From Faecalicatena_A orotica (GTDB lineage: Bacteria; Bacillota; Clostridia; Lachnospirales; Lachnospiraceae): a stretch of 64,000 bases of DNA. The DNA is taken from the NCBI RefSeq assembly GCF_040545875.1, contig NZ_JBEPMR010000019.1; one strand, given 5' to 3'. This document shows positions 18,157-27,139 of the stretch, piece after piece. The position numbers and the translations under genes were made by a program. Below the pieces are notes generated by a model. The model was not told the DNA's origin. It saw only the letters and a list, made by a program, of their open reading frames with translations, and ran no database searches. Numbering within the stretch: position 1 is the first letter of the stretch; each line of letters starts with the position of its first letter.

Positions 18157-18951
18157 TTATACCCCCTCAAACGGATTGATACCGGCTTTTTGAAAATATA
18201 ATTCTAATGCCGGCTGTAGATATTCATTAATATTTTTTTGCTTTTCCAGCCATTCGTGGTTATCATCCGTAAGGTTTACAAAATCTATAAGTTTAGGAAG
18301 CATACTCATTTCCCCATTTGTAAATTCCATGACCATAGACCAGAATTCTTGTGCGAGCTCCTGTACATGTTCGTCTTCCGGAGAAATGTTTTTCTGTTTT
18401 AATTCCAAAACTTTGTCATTTAATTGATTAAACCGCTCCATAAATTTTATACTGCTTTCCTTATCAAAGCGGTTAGATATATGATCTAATGTATCGTCAT
18501 CAAAATGCTTGATAAGCCAGTAGTATTCATTGTTCATTTGAAGGTTGACGATAATATCCGCATACTTTTTGAAATCTACGGTCTGCATTTGCAGCACTTC
18601 TGTTTTTAAGGCATCAATATTAGCAGCTACCTCTGTTAACTGCCGTATTTTTTCCTGAATGGCAAGTGACTGTTCATTAAGGACATTTGCAACATCTGCC
18701 GGTGTGTCAAGGGAAACCAGTTTACTCTTTATATCATCCAGGGAAAACCCTAATGACTTCATCGACTGTATCTGGTGGAGTCTGACCATATCTTTATGCG
18801 TATATAATCTGCGTCCGCCCTCACTTTCGCTGGTGGGTGAAAGAACGCCCTCCTGATCGTAGTATTGCAGGGTGCGTACAGTTGTTCCCATTTTCTTGGC
18901 AAGTTCACCGACTGTCATAAAATTTTCAGGTATAGCTCTTTTTTTGTTCAT
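18157..18951 (-). CDS. MerR-family regulator of the ABC exporter
   Basis: The ATG at 18951 follows AGGAGG. The 264-residue product has the MerR winged helix in residues 10-80 (MTVGELAKKMGTTVRTLQYY, GGRRLYTHKDMVRL), a long dimerisation helix, and a large C-terminal effector domain with no cysteine metal site. This is the layout of multidrug-sensing MerR relatives. It is first in the operon with the ABC exporter and has a characteristic MerR promoter just upstream. The effector is probably an organic compound; that is inferred from the lack of metal ligands and the exporter linkage. Confidence 0.85.
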   Translation of the reverse strand: MNKKRAIPENFMTVGELAKKMGTTVRTLQYYDQEGVLSPTSESEGGRRLYTHKDMVRLHQIQSMKSLGFSLDDIKSKLVSLDTPADVANVLNEQSLAIQEKIRQLTEVAANIDALKTEVLQMQTVDFKKYADIIVNLQMNNEYYWLIKHFDDDTLDHISNRFDKESSIKFMERFNQLNDKVLELKQKNISPEDEHVQELAQEFWSMVMEFTNGEMSMLPKLIDFVNLTDDNHEWLEKQKNINEYLQPALELYFQKAGINPFEGV

Positions 18952-18971
18952 AGCTTATTCCTCCTGCTTAT

Positions 18972-19002
18972 ACTATAAATCACGACGTTACGTCATGAGC
19001 AA
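18972..19002 (-). promoter_or_regulatory. MerR-type promoter with 19-bp spacer and dyad operator
   Basis: On the minus strand, -35 TTGCTC (19002-18997) and -10 TATAGT (18977-18972) are separated by 19 bp, longer than the usual 17. The spacer is filled by the dyad TCATGACGTAACGTCGTGA (18998-18980), 9-bp arms with one mismatch. This is the hallmark of MerR-activated promoters, where the activator untwists the overlong spacer. It should drive merR and the exporter. Confidence 0.8.
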
Positions 19003-19044
19003 GAACTTTTTGAAATTAATATGTTACTTTCCATGTCATTGGTT

Positions 19045-19104
19045 CATAAAAAATAATCCCTCTTACGCAGAAAAGGTTAATAACCAAATCTGCCTAGGAG
19101 GGAT
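19045..19104 (-). terminator. Terminator of the first GH3 gene
   Basis: Imperfect 16-bp arms (ATCCCTC...GCAGA against TCTGC...GAGGGAT, 19056-19104) enclose a smaller GGTTA/TAACC stem. Read on the minus strand the structure ends in TATTTTTT. It lies about 90 bp after the GH3 stop. Confidence 0.75.
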
Positions 19105-19192
19105 CAATATTTATGATACGTCTATGGAAATAATCCAGGCTTTTTTCTATAAATCACTATTCTTTTTAACATCTGTTTTATCTTATTACGGA

Positions 19193-22100
19193 TTATTTTT
19201 CTAGGTTCATTTCTATAGTTACTTTTGTATTGCGCTTTTTCATCAGAATAATACCTATTGCAAGAAGCAGTACTGCCATTACATCACAAAGGATGACTGC
19301 CACCTTCCAGGGCGCAATTCCATAAGAAATTATTGTTCCCGGCGCAATTCCATTCATTGCATTGCTGTTAACCTTTGCATACAGAATATGATGGGTGGAC
19401 TCTCTTAATGAAGATACTGCAGTTGCGGATGAAGTGTCACTCATTGCCAGATCATATGCAAGCAGCAGGTCGGAACCGTCTCGAATAGCCTGATCTGGAT
19501 TTGCATATGCATTAGATGCACCAATCGCATCTGTAATTGCAGCCCCATCGAGTCCCCATTCATCACGCAGGATTGTGTGTACTGTAGCTTCGCATCCTCC
19601 TGCCCAGATGGCACCTATCATGTTGTATGCTGTCATAATTCCGCCAATTCCCTGCATTTCAACAGTATATGATTTCCCTTCTTCATCTAAACATACGACT
19701 TCTGCAGTGCTATCTTTTGCATAGATTTCATAAGTCTTAAGATAAAGTTCTCTTGCTGCCTGTTCATTTACCCATGTACACAGTACTTCGTTACGGTGTG
19801 CCTCTTGGTTATTAAATGCATAGTGCTTTGCATATATCATAAGCCCTTTGTTTTCTGCTGCACTACATTCAGCAGCAGCTATTGATCCGCCGAGTAGGGG
19901 GTCCTCTGAGTAGTATTCATTATTTCTTCCACCAAAGGCTGATCTGTGTAAGTTTAAGCCAGGACCATACCATCCATTAATTCCATTCTGCAGTGCTTCT
20001 TCCCCAATACAGTTACCTCTCCCAGCGGCAACTTCTGTATTCCATGTAGAGGCAAGTACAGTTTCCGTTGTATATCCATTAGATACCAAATCTGGCTTAA
20101 AGAAATTTACAAACCCATTTGGACTGTCAATATCTGATGTTACAGGTGCACCGATTGATGCAATCTCTGATGTTTCAAAGTGGCCATATGCACAAATACT
20201 ATGCATCTCTTCCACACTTAACTGGTCCAGAATATCGTCCCACATAGAGTCATCATAATCTTTGCCACGAAGGTTAATCAACTGCAGACCATTATCAGCC
20301 TGCGTTGTAGGCATTTCGTCTGATTCATCCATGCTGGCTTGGACATCATAATTGATCCCGCTAATCACATCATCACCGGCAATCAGATCGGTATCTGTTG
20401 GTGAGGTAGGAAACGAGCCTGCAAAATCTTCACGTGTCATATTATGTGCATAACCTTCATCTGCGTTATCATGTGTATAATCTACAAAATGATAATTTGT
20501 TATCTCGTCCATCTGATTTACAGCAGTAACTTCATCAGAATTGCGCTTTGTATCATCATTGTCATATACAATCCCATCAAGTGTATATTCAAAATATTTA
20601 CTGCTATCTGTACTATCAATAGAAGCCCAGCTATGAGAATTTTCACTTAAGTAAAATTTATAAGTTCCTTCATCTAGCAAATAGCATTTCTCTTTTTGAT
20701 AATCATAAGAGGCAAGGTCATCACGTGCAATTGATATTGTTACATTCTGACTTTCTCCTGGTTCCAGCCTCTCTGTTTTGGCGAATCCTGCCAAAACAAC
20801 CTTTGATTTTTCAACACCACCGTATGTATAAGGAGTCTCTGCATATATCTCAGCAACCTGCTTACCGGGAACATCACCCGTATTGGTAACAGTTATCTCA
20901 AATGTAAATGTCTCATCTTCATAAACAGGAGTATTATTGTATTGCATATCAAATGATGTATAGCTTAATCCATAACCGAACGGATAGACAACAGCATCAT
21001 CATAACTATAAGAATCGAAATTACCTGCCTGAGCCTCTGCCGCCGCAGTTTCATAGTAACGGTAACCTACATAGATTCCCTCTTCGTATTCTACCTGATA
21101 AGCACCAGACGCCGGAGAATTATTCTCATCTATATTTGAATACTGATAAGTACCGAAATTATTCCAGGCAGGATCTTTTGTAAGATCTGCGGGATAAATG
21201 TCTGCTGTTCTTCCTGAAGGGTTTACTTCCCCTGAGAGAAGCCTGCCAACGGCTTTTGTTCCAGTACCCCCAACACCGCCAATCCAAAGGATCGAGTCAA
21301 CGCCTAGATTATCCACTGTCTTTGTCTCTGCGAGTTCCCCAAGTTCCATTACGTTTGAACTGTTAATCAATACAATTACCTTTGAAAAATGCTCTTTTGC
21401 ATATCTGATCAGATTCTGTTCATCAGTATCCAGTTCCAGATAATGTTTTCCTTCTTCACCGCCATAGTCAGAATACTGTCCCATATCCGTTGCCAGATCT
21501 GAACCTTCGCCTCCAACCCTTGTCACTGTAACAATGGCCGCCCCGGAATAGTCTTTGTAAGTATTTTCAATCTCTTCTGTATATCTATCTGTCTCCACCT
21601 CGCCAATAATCCAAGGCTCGTCATTACTAAAACCAGCACTGTTATGTCCATACTGATATACTTTCGTAATAGCTACACTTTCATCAGTTGTATTCGTCAG
21701 TTTGGTTTCATACTTATAATTATCATTTTGACTCAGACCATTATATAATTCAATTGTAGACGGATTCACTGAAAAACCTGCGAGCTCAAGTCCTTTCTGA
21801 AGAGACGTAAACTCACCTGCCTGACCGCTGACATCCTCGCCCTGTGCTCCTGCACAAATATAGACGCTGTTAATTCCAAGCAGAGTGACATTCTTTTCAC
21901 TGTCAGATAAAGGAAGGGCACTTTTTTCGTTTTTCATCAGAACAGCACCCTCTTCTTCTTCTGTTTCAGTCTGGTGCTGTCCATTCTCTATTGCTTCTTC
22001 TTTTGAGCTTGTGCCCGTCTTATTATACGCCGCATCCCAATCTTCACTGCCTTCTTCCTTTGTAATCTTAAGTTCACCTGTCCCAAAAGTCTTGTCCATT

Positions 22101-22591
22101 ACCAGATTATATTTTCCGAGAGCCAGAACATTTGCAGCTGCGGTAATAAGGAACATAACAGATAATGTGCCGGCCATGATTCTATTATAAGCTTTCTTTC
22201 CAATATTTTTTACGAAATTCGTAATCAAAATTATAGCTATTACTAACGCAAAAATTATTCCTATGGCCACAATTGCATAAACAGCATATGTGTTTTTAGA
22301 ATTGCTTGTTGTTGCTTCGCTATCAATTTGTTTCTTTTCTGCTTCAGGTTTTTCCATCGTCATATGAGACATGAAATCAGAAGATTCTTCCGAATTGTCC
22401 CCAGGTGTATCTGCTGCCTCTCCGTTTGATGGTGCACCTGAATCGTCTGCGGCTCCTGCATCTTCGTCAATCCCGGCCCCACCTGTTACTTCTGTTGCTT
22501 CAACTGCGTATACTATGCCTGATTGTCTGTTGCCAAGTATTAAAAAAGATGCTGCCAGTACAAACAGTAACGCTTTCCATTTCCCTTTCAT
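19193..22591 (-). CDS. Membrane-anchored GH3 glycosidase with permuted domains (module 1)
   Basis: The 1132-residue product has a hydrophobic N-terminus (1-28), an acidic linker, two more membrane spans (about 95-155), the catalytic region and a last span (about 1090-1110) with a basic tail. This places catalysis outside the cell. Domains run GH3-C first (AVLMKNEKSALPL, acid/base-type RVGGEGSD, FGYGLSYTSF), then Fn3-like (KVVLAGFAKTERLEPGES), then GH3-N (AKHYAFNNQEAHRN, nucleophile Asp about residue 1021 in AAITDAIG). This is the reverse of the common order and resembles the permuted beta-glucosidases known from rumen Lachnospiraceae. TDA replaces the usual TDW/TDY and DSPNG the usual DGPAG, so specificity or activity may differ. 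It follows its own LytTR-site promoter. Confidence 0.85.
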   Translation of the reverse strand: MKGKWKALLFVLAASFLILGNRQSGIVYAVEATEVTGGAGIDEDAGAADDSGAPSNGEAADTPGDNSEESSDFMSHMTMEKPEAEKKQIDSEATTSNSKNTYAVYAIVAIGIIFALVIAIILITNFVKNIGKKAYNRIMAGTLSVMFLITAAANVLALGKYNLVMDKTFGTGELKITKEEGSEDWDAAYNKTGTSSKEEAIENGQHQTETEEEEGAVLMKNEKSALPLSDSEKNVTLLGINSVYICAGAQGEDVSGQAGEFTSLQKGLELAGFSVNPSTIELYNGLSQNDNYKYETKLTNTTDESVAITKVYQYGHNSAGFSNDEPWIIGEVETDRYTEEIENTYKDYSGAAIVTVTRVGGEGSDLATDMGQYSDYGGEEGKHYLELDTDEQNLIRYAKEHFSKVIVLINSSNVMELGELAETKTVDNLGVDSILWIGGVGGTGTKAVGRLLSGEVNPSGRTADIYPADLTKDPAWNNFGTYQYSNIDENNSPASGAYQVEYEEGIYVGYRYYETAAAEAQAGNFDSYSYDDAVVYPFGYGLSYTSFDMQYNNTPVYEDETFTFEITVTNTGDVPGKQVAEIYAETPYTYGGVEKSKVVLAGFAKTERLEPGESQNVTISIARDDLASYDYQKEKCYLLDEGTYKFYLSENSHSWASIDSTDSSKYFEYTLDGIVYDNDDTKRNSDEVTAVNQMDEITNYHFVDYTHDNADEGYAHNMTREDFAGSFPTSPTDTDLIAGDDVISGINYDVQASMDESDEMPTTQADNGLQLINLRGKDYDDSMWDDILDQLSVEEMHSICAYGHFETSEIASIGAPVTSDIDSPNGFVNFFKPDLVSNGYTTETVLASTWNTEVAAGRGNCIGEEALQNGINGWYGPGLNLHRSAFGGRNNEYYSEDPLLGGSIAAAECSAAENKGLMIYAKHYAFNNQEAHRNEVLCTWVNEQAARELYLKTYEIYAKDSTAEVVCLDEEGKSYTVEMQGIGGIMTAYNMIGAIWAGGCEATVHTILRDEWGLDGAAITDAIGASNAYANPDQAIRDGSDLLLAYDLAMSDTSSATAVSSLRESTHHILYAKVNSNAMNGIAPGTIISYGIAPWKVAVILCDVMAVLLLAIGIILMKKRNTKVTIEMNLEK

Positions 22592-22663
22592 AAAAACCTC
22601 CTTGATTAAAGACTTCTAACAAACTTCATTCTTTTAATGAGCTCTTATAAAGAATAATCAGAT

Positions 22664-22728
22664 TGTATATTCTTTTTTTAAATCACGGAAGTTTTTCGGC
22701 AAACTGTTGTTTTTTTTGCACCAACGTT
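22664..22728 (-). promoter_or_regulatory. Candidate LytTR-controlled promoter of GH3 module 1
   Basis: On the minus strand AACGTTGGT (22728-22720) and ACAGTTTGC (22707-22699) begin exactly 21 bp apart. They fit 9/9 and 8/9 positions of the general LytTR half-site [TA][AC][CA]GTTN[AG][TG]. A possible -10, TATACA (22669-22664), starts 38 bp after the second site and has no good -35. The arrangement suggests activation by the response regulator encoded upstream. Confidence 0.6.
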
Positions 22729-22736
22729 ATCGATTA

Positions 22737-24086
22737 TTACTTATTTTCTATTTTTAATTCTGGGGAATTACCTCTGTTCTCATCAGGAAGGGGTATGATC
22801 ATCTTTAATTTGAACCACCCATCCTTCTGGACAATATCCATCTGACCATCGTATTTTTTTACGATATACTGTATACTTTTCAATCCATATCCATGCAGAA
22901 GTTTATTTTCCTTTGTACTAATCGGTAAACCTTCATATAATTTATGCTGTATTTCGCAATAATTTTCAAACATAAGTAGAACGAAAGAATGAACCCTGTA
23001 TACTACTACGCGAATAATCCGTTGCTCTTTATCCAGAAGATTTTCTTCATATTCAATAGCATTGTCCAAAGCGTTTCCAAATATAGAGCATAAATCTGCA
23101 ACTTCCATAAAATCAAGCTCTTTTCCGTCAACGACTGTAATAATCTGAATTTCTTTCTTTGCACAAAGTAGTGTCTTTTCTGTCAAAATAGTATCTATGA
23201 CCTGATTTCCTGAATGTATGCTCAAATCAAACTGCTCCATCTGTCTGGAAAGCTCATCCATATATTTTTTGTACGATAAATCTCCGCTCGACATTTTCCA
23301 GATATTAATCTGCTGTTTAAGGTCATGATATTTCATATTGACCATATCGATACACTCTTGTGAAAACTGATATTGTTTCTCCTGATTTCTTAATATCGTG
23401 TGTATCGCATAGTTCTCTTGATTTACTTGTTCATTATATAACTGCATATTGTGAGCATAAAGCATTGTCACCCCTGCAAGGTCAATCAATGTTCTGACGC
23501 TAAAAAGAGCCATTCCATATTCCCCTGCAAGCTCTGCCGAGGCATATTTAATACCTAACCCACTTGTTATGTATGAACCGACTCCTATAATCAGACAGGA
23601 AAACAAACTTGCATATTTAATCTGAATCTTTTCGTTACCTAAAGATGCCTTTCGCTCTAAATTCCATAATAAAAATATAATTCCCAAATATACCGATAAT
23701 AGTATGATTGTTTCTGTTAATCTGGATATAGGAAATTTCCTTACTAAAAAAAGATATAACGACCAGGCCATAGAAGCCATGAACTCTGCAAGCACCAGCG
23801 AACGAATTGTGCAATAAACTCTTTTACGCCAATCCATTCTGCACCCCACCATAAAAAAGAGGTACATTAATATAATAGTTCCCGCCATAAAAAAAGTACC
23901 GATTTTATTATAAATAACATCAGATGCAATAAAATAAAAAATATGTACCACGGATAGAACCATTAGTCCGACATACTGATATATTTGTCTTGTCTTCTGC
24001 CCAAATAAGATGATATAAAGCAGACAGGACAATATCTCTGCTATAACTGTATAGTACTTAGGTGTATTTAACAGTATCCCTGCCAT
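22737..24086 (-). CDS. GHKL sensor histidine kinase, AgrC-like (module 1)
   Basis: The 449-residue protein has about six membrane spans in residues 1-215, then a coiled linker, the phosphoacceptor motif NMKYHDLKQQI (His at about 260), the N box FGNALDNAIEYEEN and the G box GYGLKSIQYIVKKYDG. This is the AgrC/ComD-type GHKL architecture. It starts 3 bp after the LytTR regulator gene and should phosphorylate it. Sensing is probably through the membrane domain; no signal-peptide gene is nearby. The stop lies just 9 bp from the LytTR repeats that precede the GH3 gene. Confidence 0.85.
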   Translation of the reverse strand: MAGILLNTPKYYTVIAEILSCLLYIILFGQKTRQIYQYVGLMVLSVVHIFYFIASDVIYNKIGTFFMAGTIILMYLFFMVGCRMDWRKRVYCTIRSLVLAEFMASMAWSLYLFLVRKFPISRLTETIILLSVYLGIIFLLWNLERKASLGNEKIQIKYASLFSCLIIGVGSYITSGLGIKYASAELAGEYGMALFSVRTLIDLAGVTMLYAHNMQLYNEQVNQENYAIHTILRNQEKQYQFSQECIDMVNMKYHDLKQQINIWKMSSGDLSYKKYMDELSRQMEQFDLSIHSGNQVIDTILTEKTLLCAKKEIQIITVVDGKELDFMEVADLCSIFGNALDNAIEYEENLLDKEQRIIRVVVYRVHSFVLLMFENYCEIQHKLYEGLPISTKENKLLHGYGLKSIQYIVKKYDGQMDIVQKDGWFKLKMIIPLPDENRGNSPELKIENK

Positions 24087-24088
24087 TA

Positions 24089-24793
24089 TTATTTTCCCTC
24101 CCAGTAACTCATAAGCTCGCGAAGAAATTCCCCTCTGCGCCCCCGGCTGAGAAGTAACTCTTCACCCTTTACAAATACGGACTTTTCTTCAACCGCGCTG
24201 ACATATTTAAGATTAATCAGATACCCTTTATTTCCTCTGCTGAAATTATACTGCCGAAGTTGTTCCTCATAGTATTTCATTGTCCCATAGCTTTCAAAAT
24301 TTCCTTCTGAAATATGTATGCATAACACATGCCGCAGACTTTCTATATAATAAATATCATCTATATTGACTCTTCTTATTCCGGACTTCACCCGAAACGA
24401 GAGGAATGCCTTTTCATTTTTCTCAAGTTTCATACATGCCTTTTTCAGGCTTTGTGAGAATGGGAAAAAGGCAACTGGCTTCAGAATGTAATCGAGCGCT
24501 CCAACTTCATATCCTTTTATCGCATACTGCGCAACCGTTGTCACAAAAATAATAATCACCTTACTATCGCTTTTGCGAATTTCTTTCGCTGCTGTAATTC
24601 CATCCACCAGTGGCATCTGGATGTCCAACAGGATAATGTCAAACTGCGCTTTGACTTTCTGCAGTAATCCATCTCCGTCATAGAATACAGAAACATCAAA
24701 TTCTGTATGATATTCCTTTTCATACTGACTTAGGTAATCTTTTAATTGTCCGCAGTAATCCCTGTCGTCCTCAACAATTGCTACTTTTATCAT
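24089..24793 (-). CDS. LytTR-family response regulator (module 1)
   Basis: The 234-residue protein has a receiver domain with acidic pair Asp9/Asp10, phosphoacceptor Asp57 (FDIILLDIQMP) and the Lys of LKPVAF. A C-terminal LytTR DNA-binding domain runs from about residue 135 (SFRVKSGIRRVNIDDIYYIE to RGNKGYLINLKYV). LytTR proteins bind direct repeats about two helical turns apart, as seen before the GH3 gene of this module. It is first in the RR-HK operon, with an extended -10 promoter upstream. Confidence 0.88.
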   Translation of the reverse strand: MIKVAIVEDDRDYCGQLKDYLSQYEKEYHTEFDVSVFYDGDGLLQKVKAQFDIILLDIQMPLVDGITAAKEIRKSDSKVIIIFVTTVAQYAIKGYEVGALDYILKPVAFFPFSQSLKKACMKLEKNEKAFLSFRVKSGIRRVNIDDIYYIESLRHVLCIHISEGNFESYGTMKYYEEQLRQYNFSRGNKGYLINLKYVSAVEEKSVFVKGEELLLSRGRRGEFLRELMSYWEGK

Positions 24794-24828
24794 TTAACTC
24801 CCCACCTTTGCATGTCCGTTATTCTTTC

Positions 24829-24852
24829 AACGGTAAATTACCGTTAATTATA
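24829..24852 (-). promoter_or_regulatory. Promoter and palindrome before the module 1 response regulator
   Basis: On the minus strand TGGTATAAT gives an extended -10 (TATAAT at 24852-24847). Immediately downstream, at about the expected start of transcription, is the 17-bp palindrome AACGGTAAATTACCGTT (24829-24845), followed by a further related CGTTA element (24815-24823). A repressor or autoregulatory site at +1 is a reasonable reading; the protein that binds is not known. Confidence 0.55.
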
Positions 24853-25069
24853 CCATTAATCTATCCGTAACAGACAACTGATTTTATAAGTTTTGATTTG
24901 CGGTAAGTTTAGCTTGATCATTTTTAGACTGAGTTAATGCACAGACGGCTCATAAGCCAAAGGGGCAGGACTTTATTATCACACAATTTCTGACAGAGCA
25001 TGACAAAAGATCTTCAAAAACAATCGTAAAACAGCCTGCACCCATGCAAAGGTAAGAGAGTATTAAATT

Positions 25070-25793
25070 ATGATTCAGGAAGAACAGAAGAAGCAGGCCT
25101 ATCTGGATACAATACGTGAGACGGTCACTAAAAGCCGGGATGAATTGCAGTTTAAGTTCTATCTGGATTTAATCTATGATGTCCCATTGTCTCAGGATGA
25201 AATTGTAAAGAAAATGGAAGCATACCAGATACCCACGGGTGGATTTAATTGTGTCCTGATAAAAATCCGGATTATAGACGGTACTTCCCAGCCCAAAGAA
25301 GATTTTATTCATTTGGTCTCTACGTTCCTCCGAAATATATTTGCTGATGTGAAACCGGTTATATTTCCGCTTCAGTCCAGATATCTGTGCGTTGTTTTAT
25401 ACGATAACGGGAAGTTGGAACATACGCCATTTATCCCATCATTAAACCAATTATTTATTTTTGCGGGAAGTTATCCGGCCTATAAACTGGATGCGGCAGT
25501 CAGCTGTCTGCATGCCTCGATTACAGAACTAAATACTGCATATTTGGAATGCTGCTATTGTTTCAAACACAATGTCAGGGCTGTTCAAAAAAGAAGTCGG
25601 GGAACCCATCACAGAATATCTCACCAGATATCGGATAGAGAAGGCGAAAGAGCTTTTAAAAGATAACACGATGAGATTAAGGGAAATTGCGGAAATGGTC
25701 GGATTCAATGATGTAAGTTATTTTTCTAATACTTTTAAAAAAGTTGCAGGGATGTCTCCTACAGAATACCGGACACTCTCTGAAATACTTTAA
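25070..25793 (+). pseudogene. Remnant of a YesN-type AraC response regulator
   Basis: Residues from the ATG at 25070 resemble the linker region that follows the receiver domain in YesN-type regulators (EEQKKQAYLDTIRETVTKSR). The usual receiver is absent. After ECCYCFKHN the frame is lost, and the last 70 residues of an AraC helix-turn-helix continue in another frame (LFKKEVGEPITEYLTRYRIE, IAEMVGFNDVSYFS) to the stop at 25793. A middle segment of roughly 100 residues, including the first helix-turn-helix, is missing. With both ends damaged it should not function. It may be debris of a sensor-regulator pair that once served a neighbouring transporter. Confidence 0.7.
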
Positions 25794-25874
25794 AATACGG
25801 GACCATAGGTCTTTCATATATTATTCTATTATGGTATTTTTATCATGCATGCCTTTATTTAATGTTCTATATAT

Positions 25875-25919
25875 AAAAGAGGGTACTGTGATGACAAATG
25901 AATCACAATCCCCTCTTTT
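25875..25919. terminator. Bidirectional terminator
   Basis: AAAAGAGGG (25875-25883) pairs with CCCTCTTTT (25911-25919), with an inner TGTGAT/ATCACA stem. T-runs lie on both sides. It separates the plus-strand YesN remnant from the 3' end of the minus-strand sugar ABC operon. Confidence 0.8.
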
Positions 25920-25927
25920 GAAACTAT

Positions 25928-26473
25928 CTATCCCAAGCTTCTGTCAAATATCTCCGCATCCGCCAACGATCCTGTAGAGATCTTTCTAGCCTCCTGTTCC
26001 CATATCTTTCCGTTATACATATATTCCTCGGCCTCTTTGATTAAGTTCAAAGAGCCATCATGAAAACCGCCGTCATATTCTGTATTTAAAAATGTTTCTA
26101 AAATATCAAGCGCTTCCCATTCTCCTATAGTTTTGCCTCCCATACATAAGATATTTGCGTCATTATGCATTCTTGTCATCTTTGATAAGTAAGTACTTGT
26201 GCACAATGCGGCCCTGACACCTCTAAATTTATTTGCCATCATGCTGATTCCAATTCCGGTCCCACAAATCAGGATACCGCACCTGGCTTCTCCCCTTGAA
26301 ACGGCTGCAGCTACTTTAGCGGCAAAGAACGGATATCTTGTAGATTCAATGTCTGGATCATTCTCTGAGCCGCAGTCTGCATAAGGAATCTTTTTTCCTT
26401 CTAAATATTCTATACATTTCATTTTTAATTCATAACCCGCCGTATCATTTCCTAAATAAATCCTTTTTCCCAT
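25928..26473 (-). CDS. RpiB/LacA/LacB-family sugar-phosphate isomerase
   Basis: The product is 181 residues, about 30 longer than typical RpiB. The family core is intact: YLGNDTAGYELK at the N-terminus, DCGSEND, then CGTGIGISMMANKF with the catalytic Cys and Thr, and MHNDANILCMGG. Such enzymes interconvert aldose and ketose phosphates (ribose-, allose- or galactose-6-phosphate). It is the last gene of the sugar ABC operon, 6 bp after the DUF4867 gene, so it probably acts on the imported sugar after phosphorylation rather than in the general pentose pathway. The exact substrate cannot be told from sequence alone. Confidence 0.8.
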   Translation of the reverse strand: MGKRIYLGNDTAGYELKMKCIEYLEGKKIPYADCGSENDPDIESTRYPFFAAKVAAAVSRGEARCGILICGTGIGISMMANKFRGVRAALCTSTYLSKMTRMHNDANILCMGGKTIGEWEALDILETFLNTEYDGGFHDGSLNLIKEAEEYMYNGKIWEQEARKISTGSLADAEIFDRSLG

Positions 26474-26479
26474 TCTCGT

Positions 26480-27121
26480 TTACCCTTCCTGATAGATCCT
26501 GATATTTTGACCTTTCAAACCAATAAACGCCCCTTCTCCTGCTTCCGGAGAATCAGGATGTGCAAGCAGCCATTTATTACAGCCTGCCAGCAATTGATCT
26601 TCTCCTTTTTTGTCAAGTGCCGGACACTGGCCGTTCGTCCCAAGGAGAAGTCCGTTTGCCACATGATAGCCCTGACCTGCATGAGCATTGCACGGTGCAT
26701 AGTGCAGCGTTGTCGCATATAATTCAATACCTGTACCAGCCGGAACAAAAAAAGCTTCTGCTTTACCTGCGTCATAAGTATAGTCTGTTCTGTCAATGTC
26801 AGAACGCTGCCCCAGCAAAAGGACTACATCCTCTGCCATAACACATAGTTCACTGCAGGTATGATATTCCAAACAATTCAGTGTATTGTTATACCCGTTG
26901 CAGTATCCTAATTGCATTGGCATCCCTCCAAATACACGGTTCTGTAATTCTGAAAATATGGTCAGTGATTCCAGTTCCTTACATGAACTAAGATACACAA
27001 ATCCCGATTCAGGAAGAGGAGTATGGTTTCTTAACGTGTTAACTAATTCTGTGAAATCATACTCCGACAGTACCCGCCCATAATTCTGGAATTTCTTCTC
27101 ATATATATTGTGGCTTTTCAT
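26480..27121 (-). CDS. DUF4867-family protein
   Basis: The 213-residue protein is cytosolic and beta-rich, with a cupin-like run of histidines and glutamates (LEYHTCSELCVMAED, TTLHYAPCNAH, GYHVANGLLLGTN). I match it to DUF4867, a family found in sugar-use operons of gut Clostridia. The two His-containing strands suggest a metal-binding sugar isomerase or epimerase, but no activity is established to my knowledge. It sits between the ADP-ribosylglycohydrolase-like gene and the RpiB-like gene with short gaps, so it belongs to the imported-sugar pathway. Confidence 0.65.
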   Translation of the reverse strand: MKSHNIYEKKFQNYGRVLSEYDFTELVNTLRNHTPLPESGFVYLSSCKELESLTIFSELQNRVFGGMPMQLGYCNGYNNTLNCLEYHTCSELCVMAEDVVLLLGQRSDIDRTDYTYDAGKAEAFFVPAGTGIELYATTLHYAPCNAHAGQGYHVANGLLLGTNGQCPALDKKGEDQLLAGCNKWLLAHPDSPEAGEGAFIGLKGQNIRIYQEG

Positions 27122-27139
27122 CTCTTCCCTCTCTCTGAT

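Noticed and set aside
22737..24793. Reading the LytTR/GHKL pair as an agr quorum-sensing locus
   Set aside because: No AgrB-like or precursor-peptide gene is present near any of the three pairs; each is linked to a GH3 gene instead.
25572..25793. A free-standing mini AraC protein
   Set aside because: It carries only the second half of the AraC domain and overlaps the preceding fragment out of frame; it is better read as debris.
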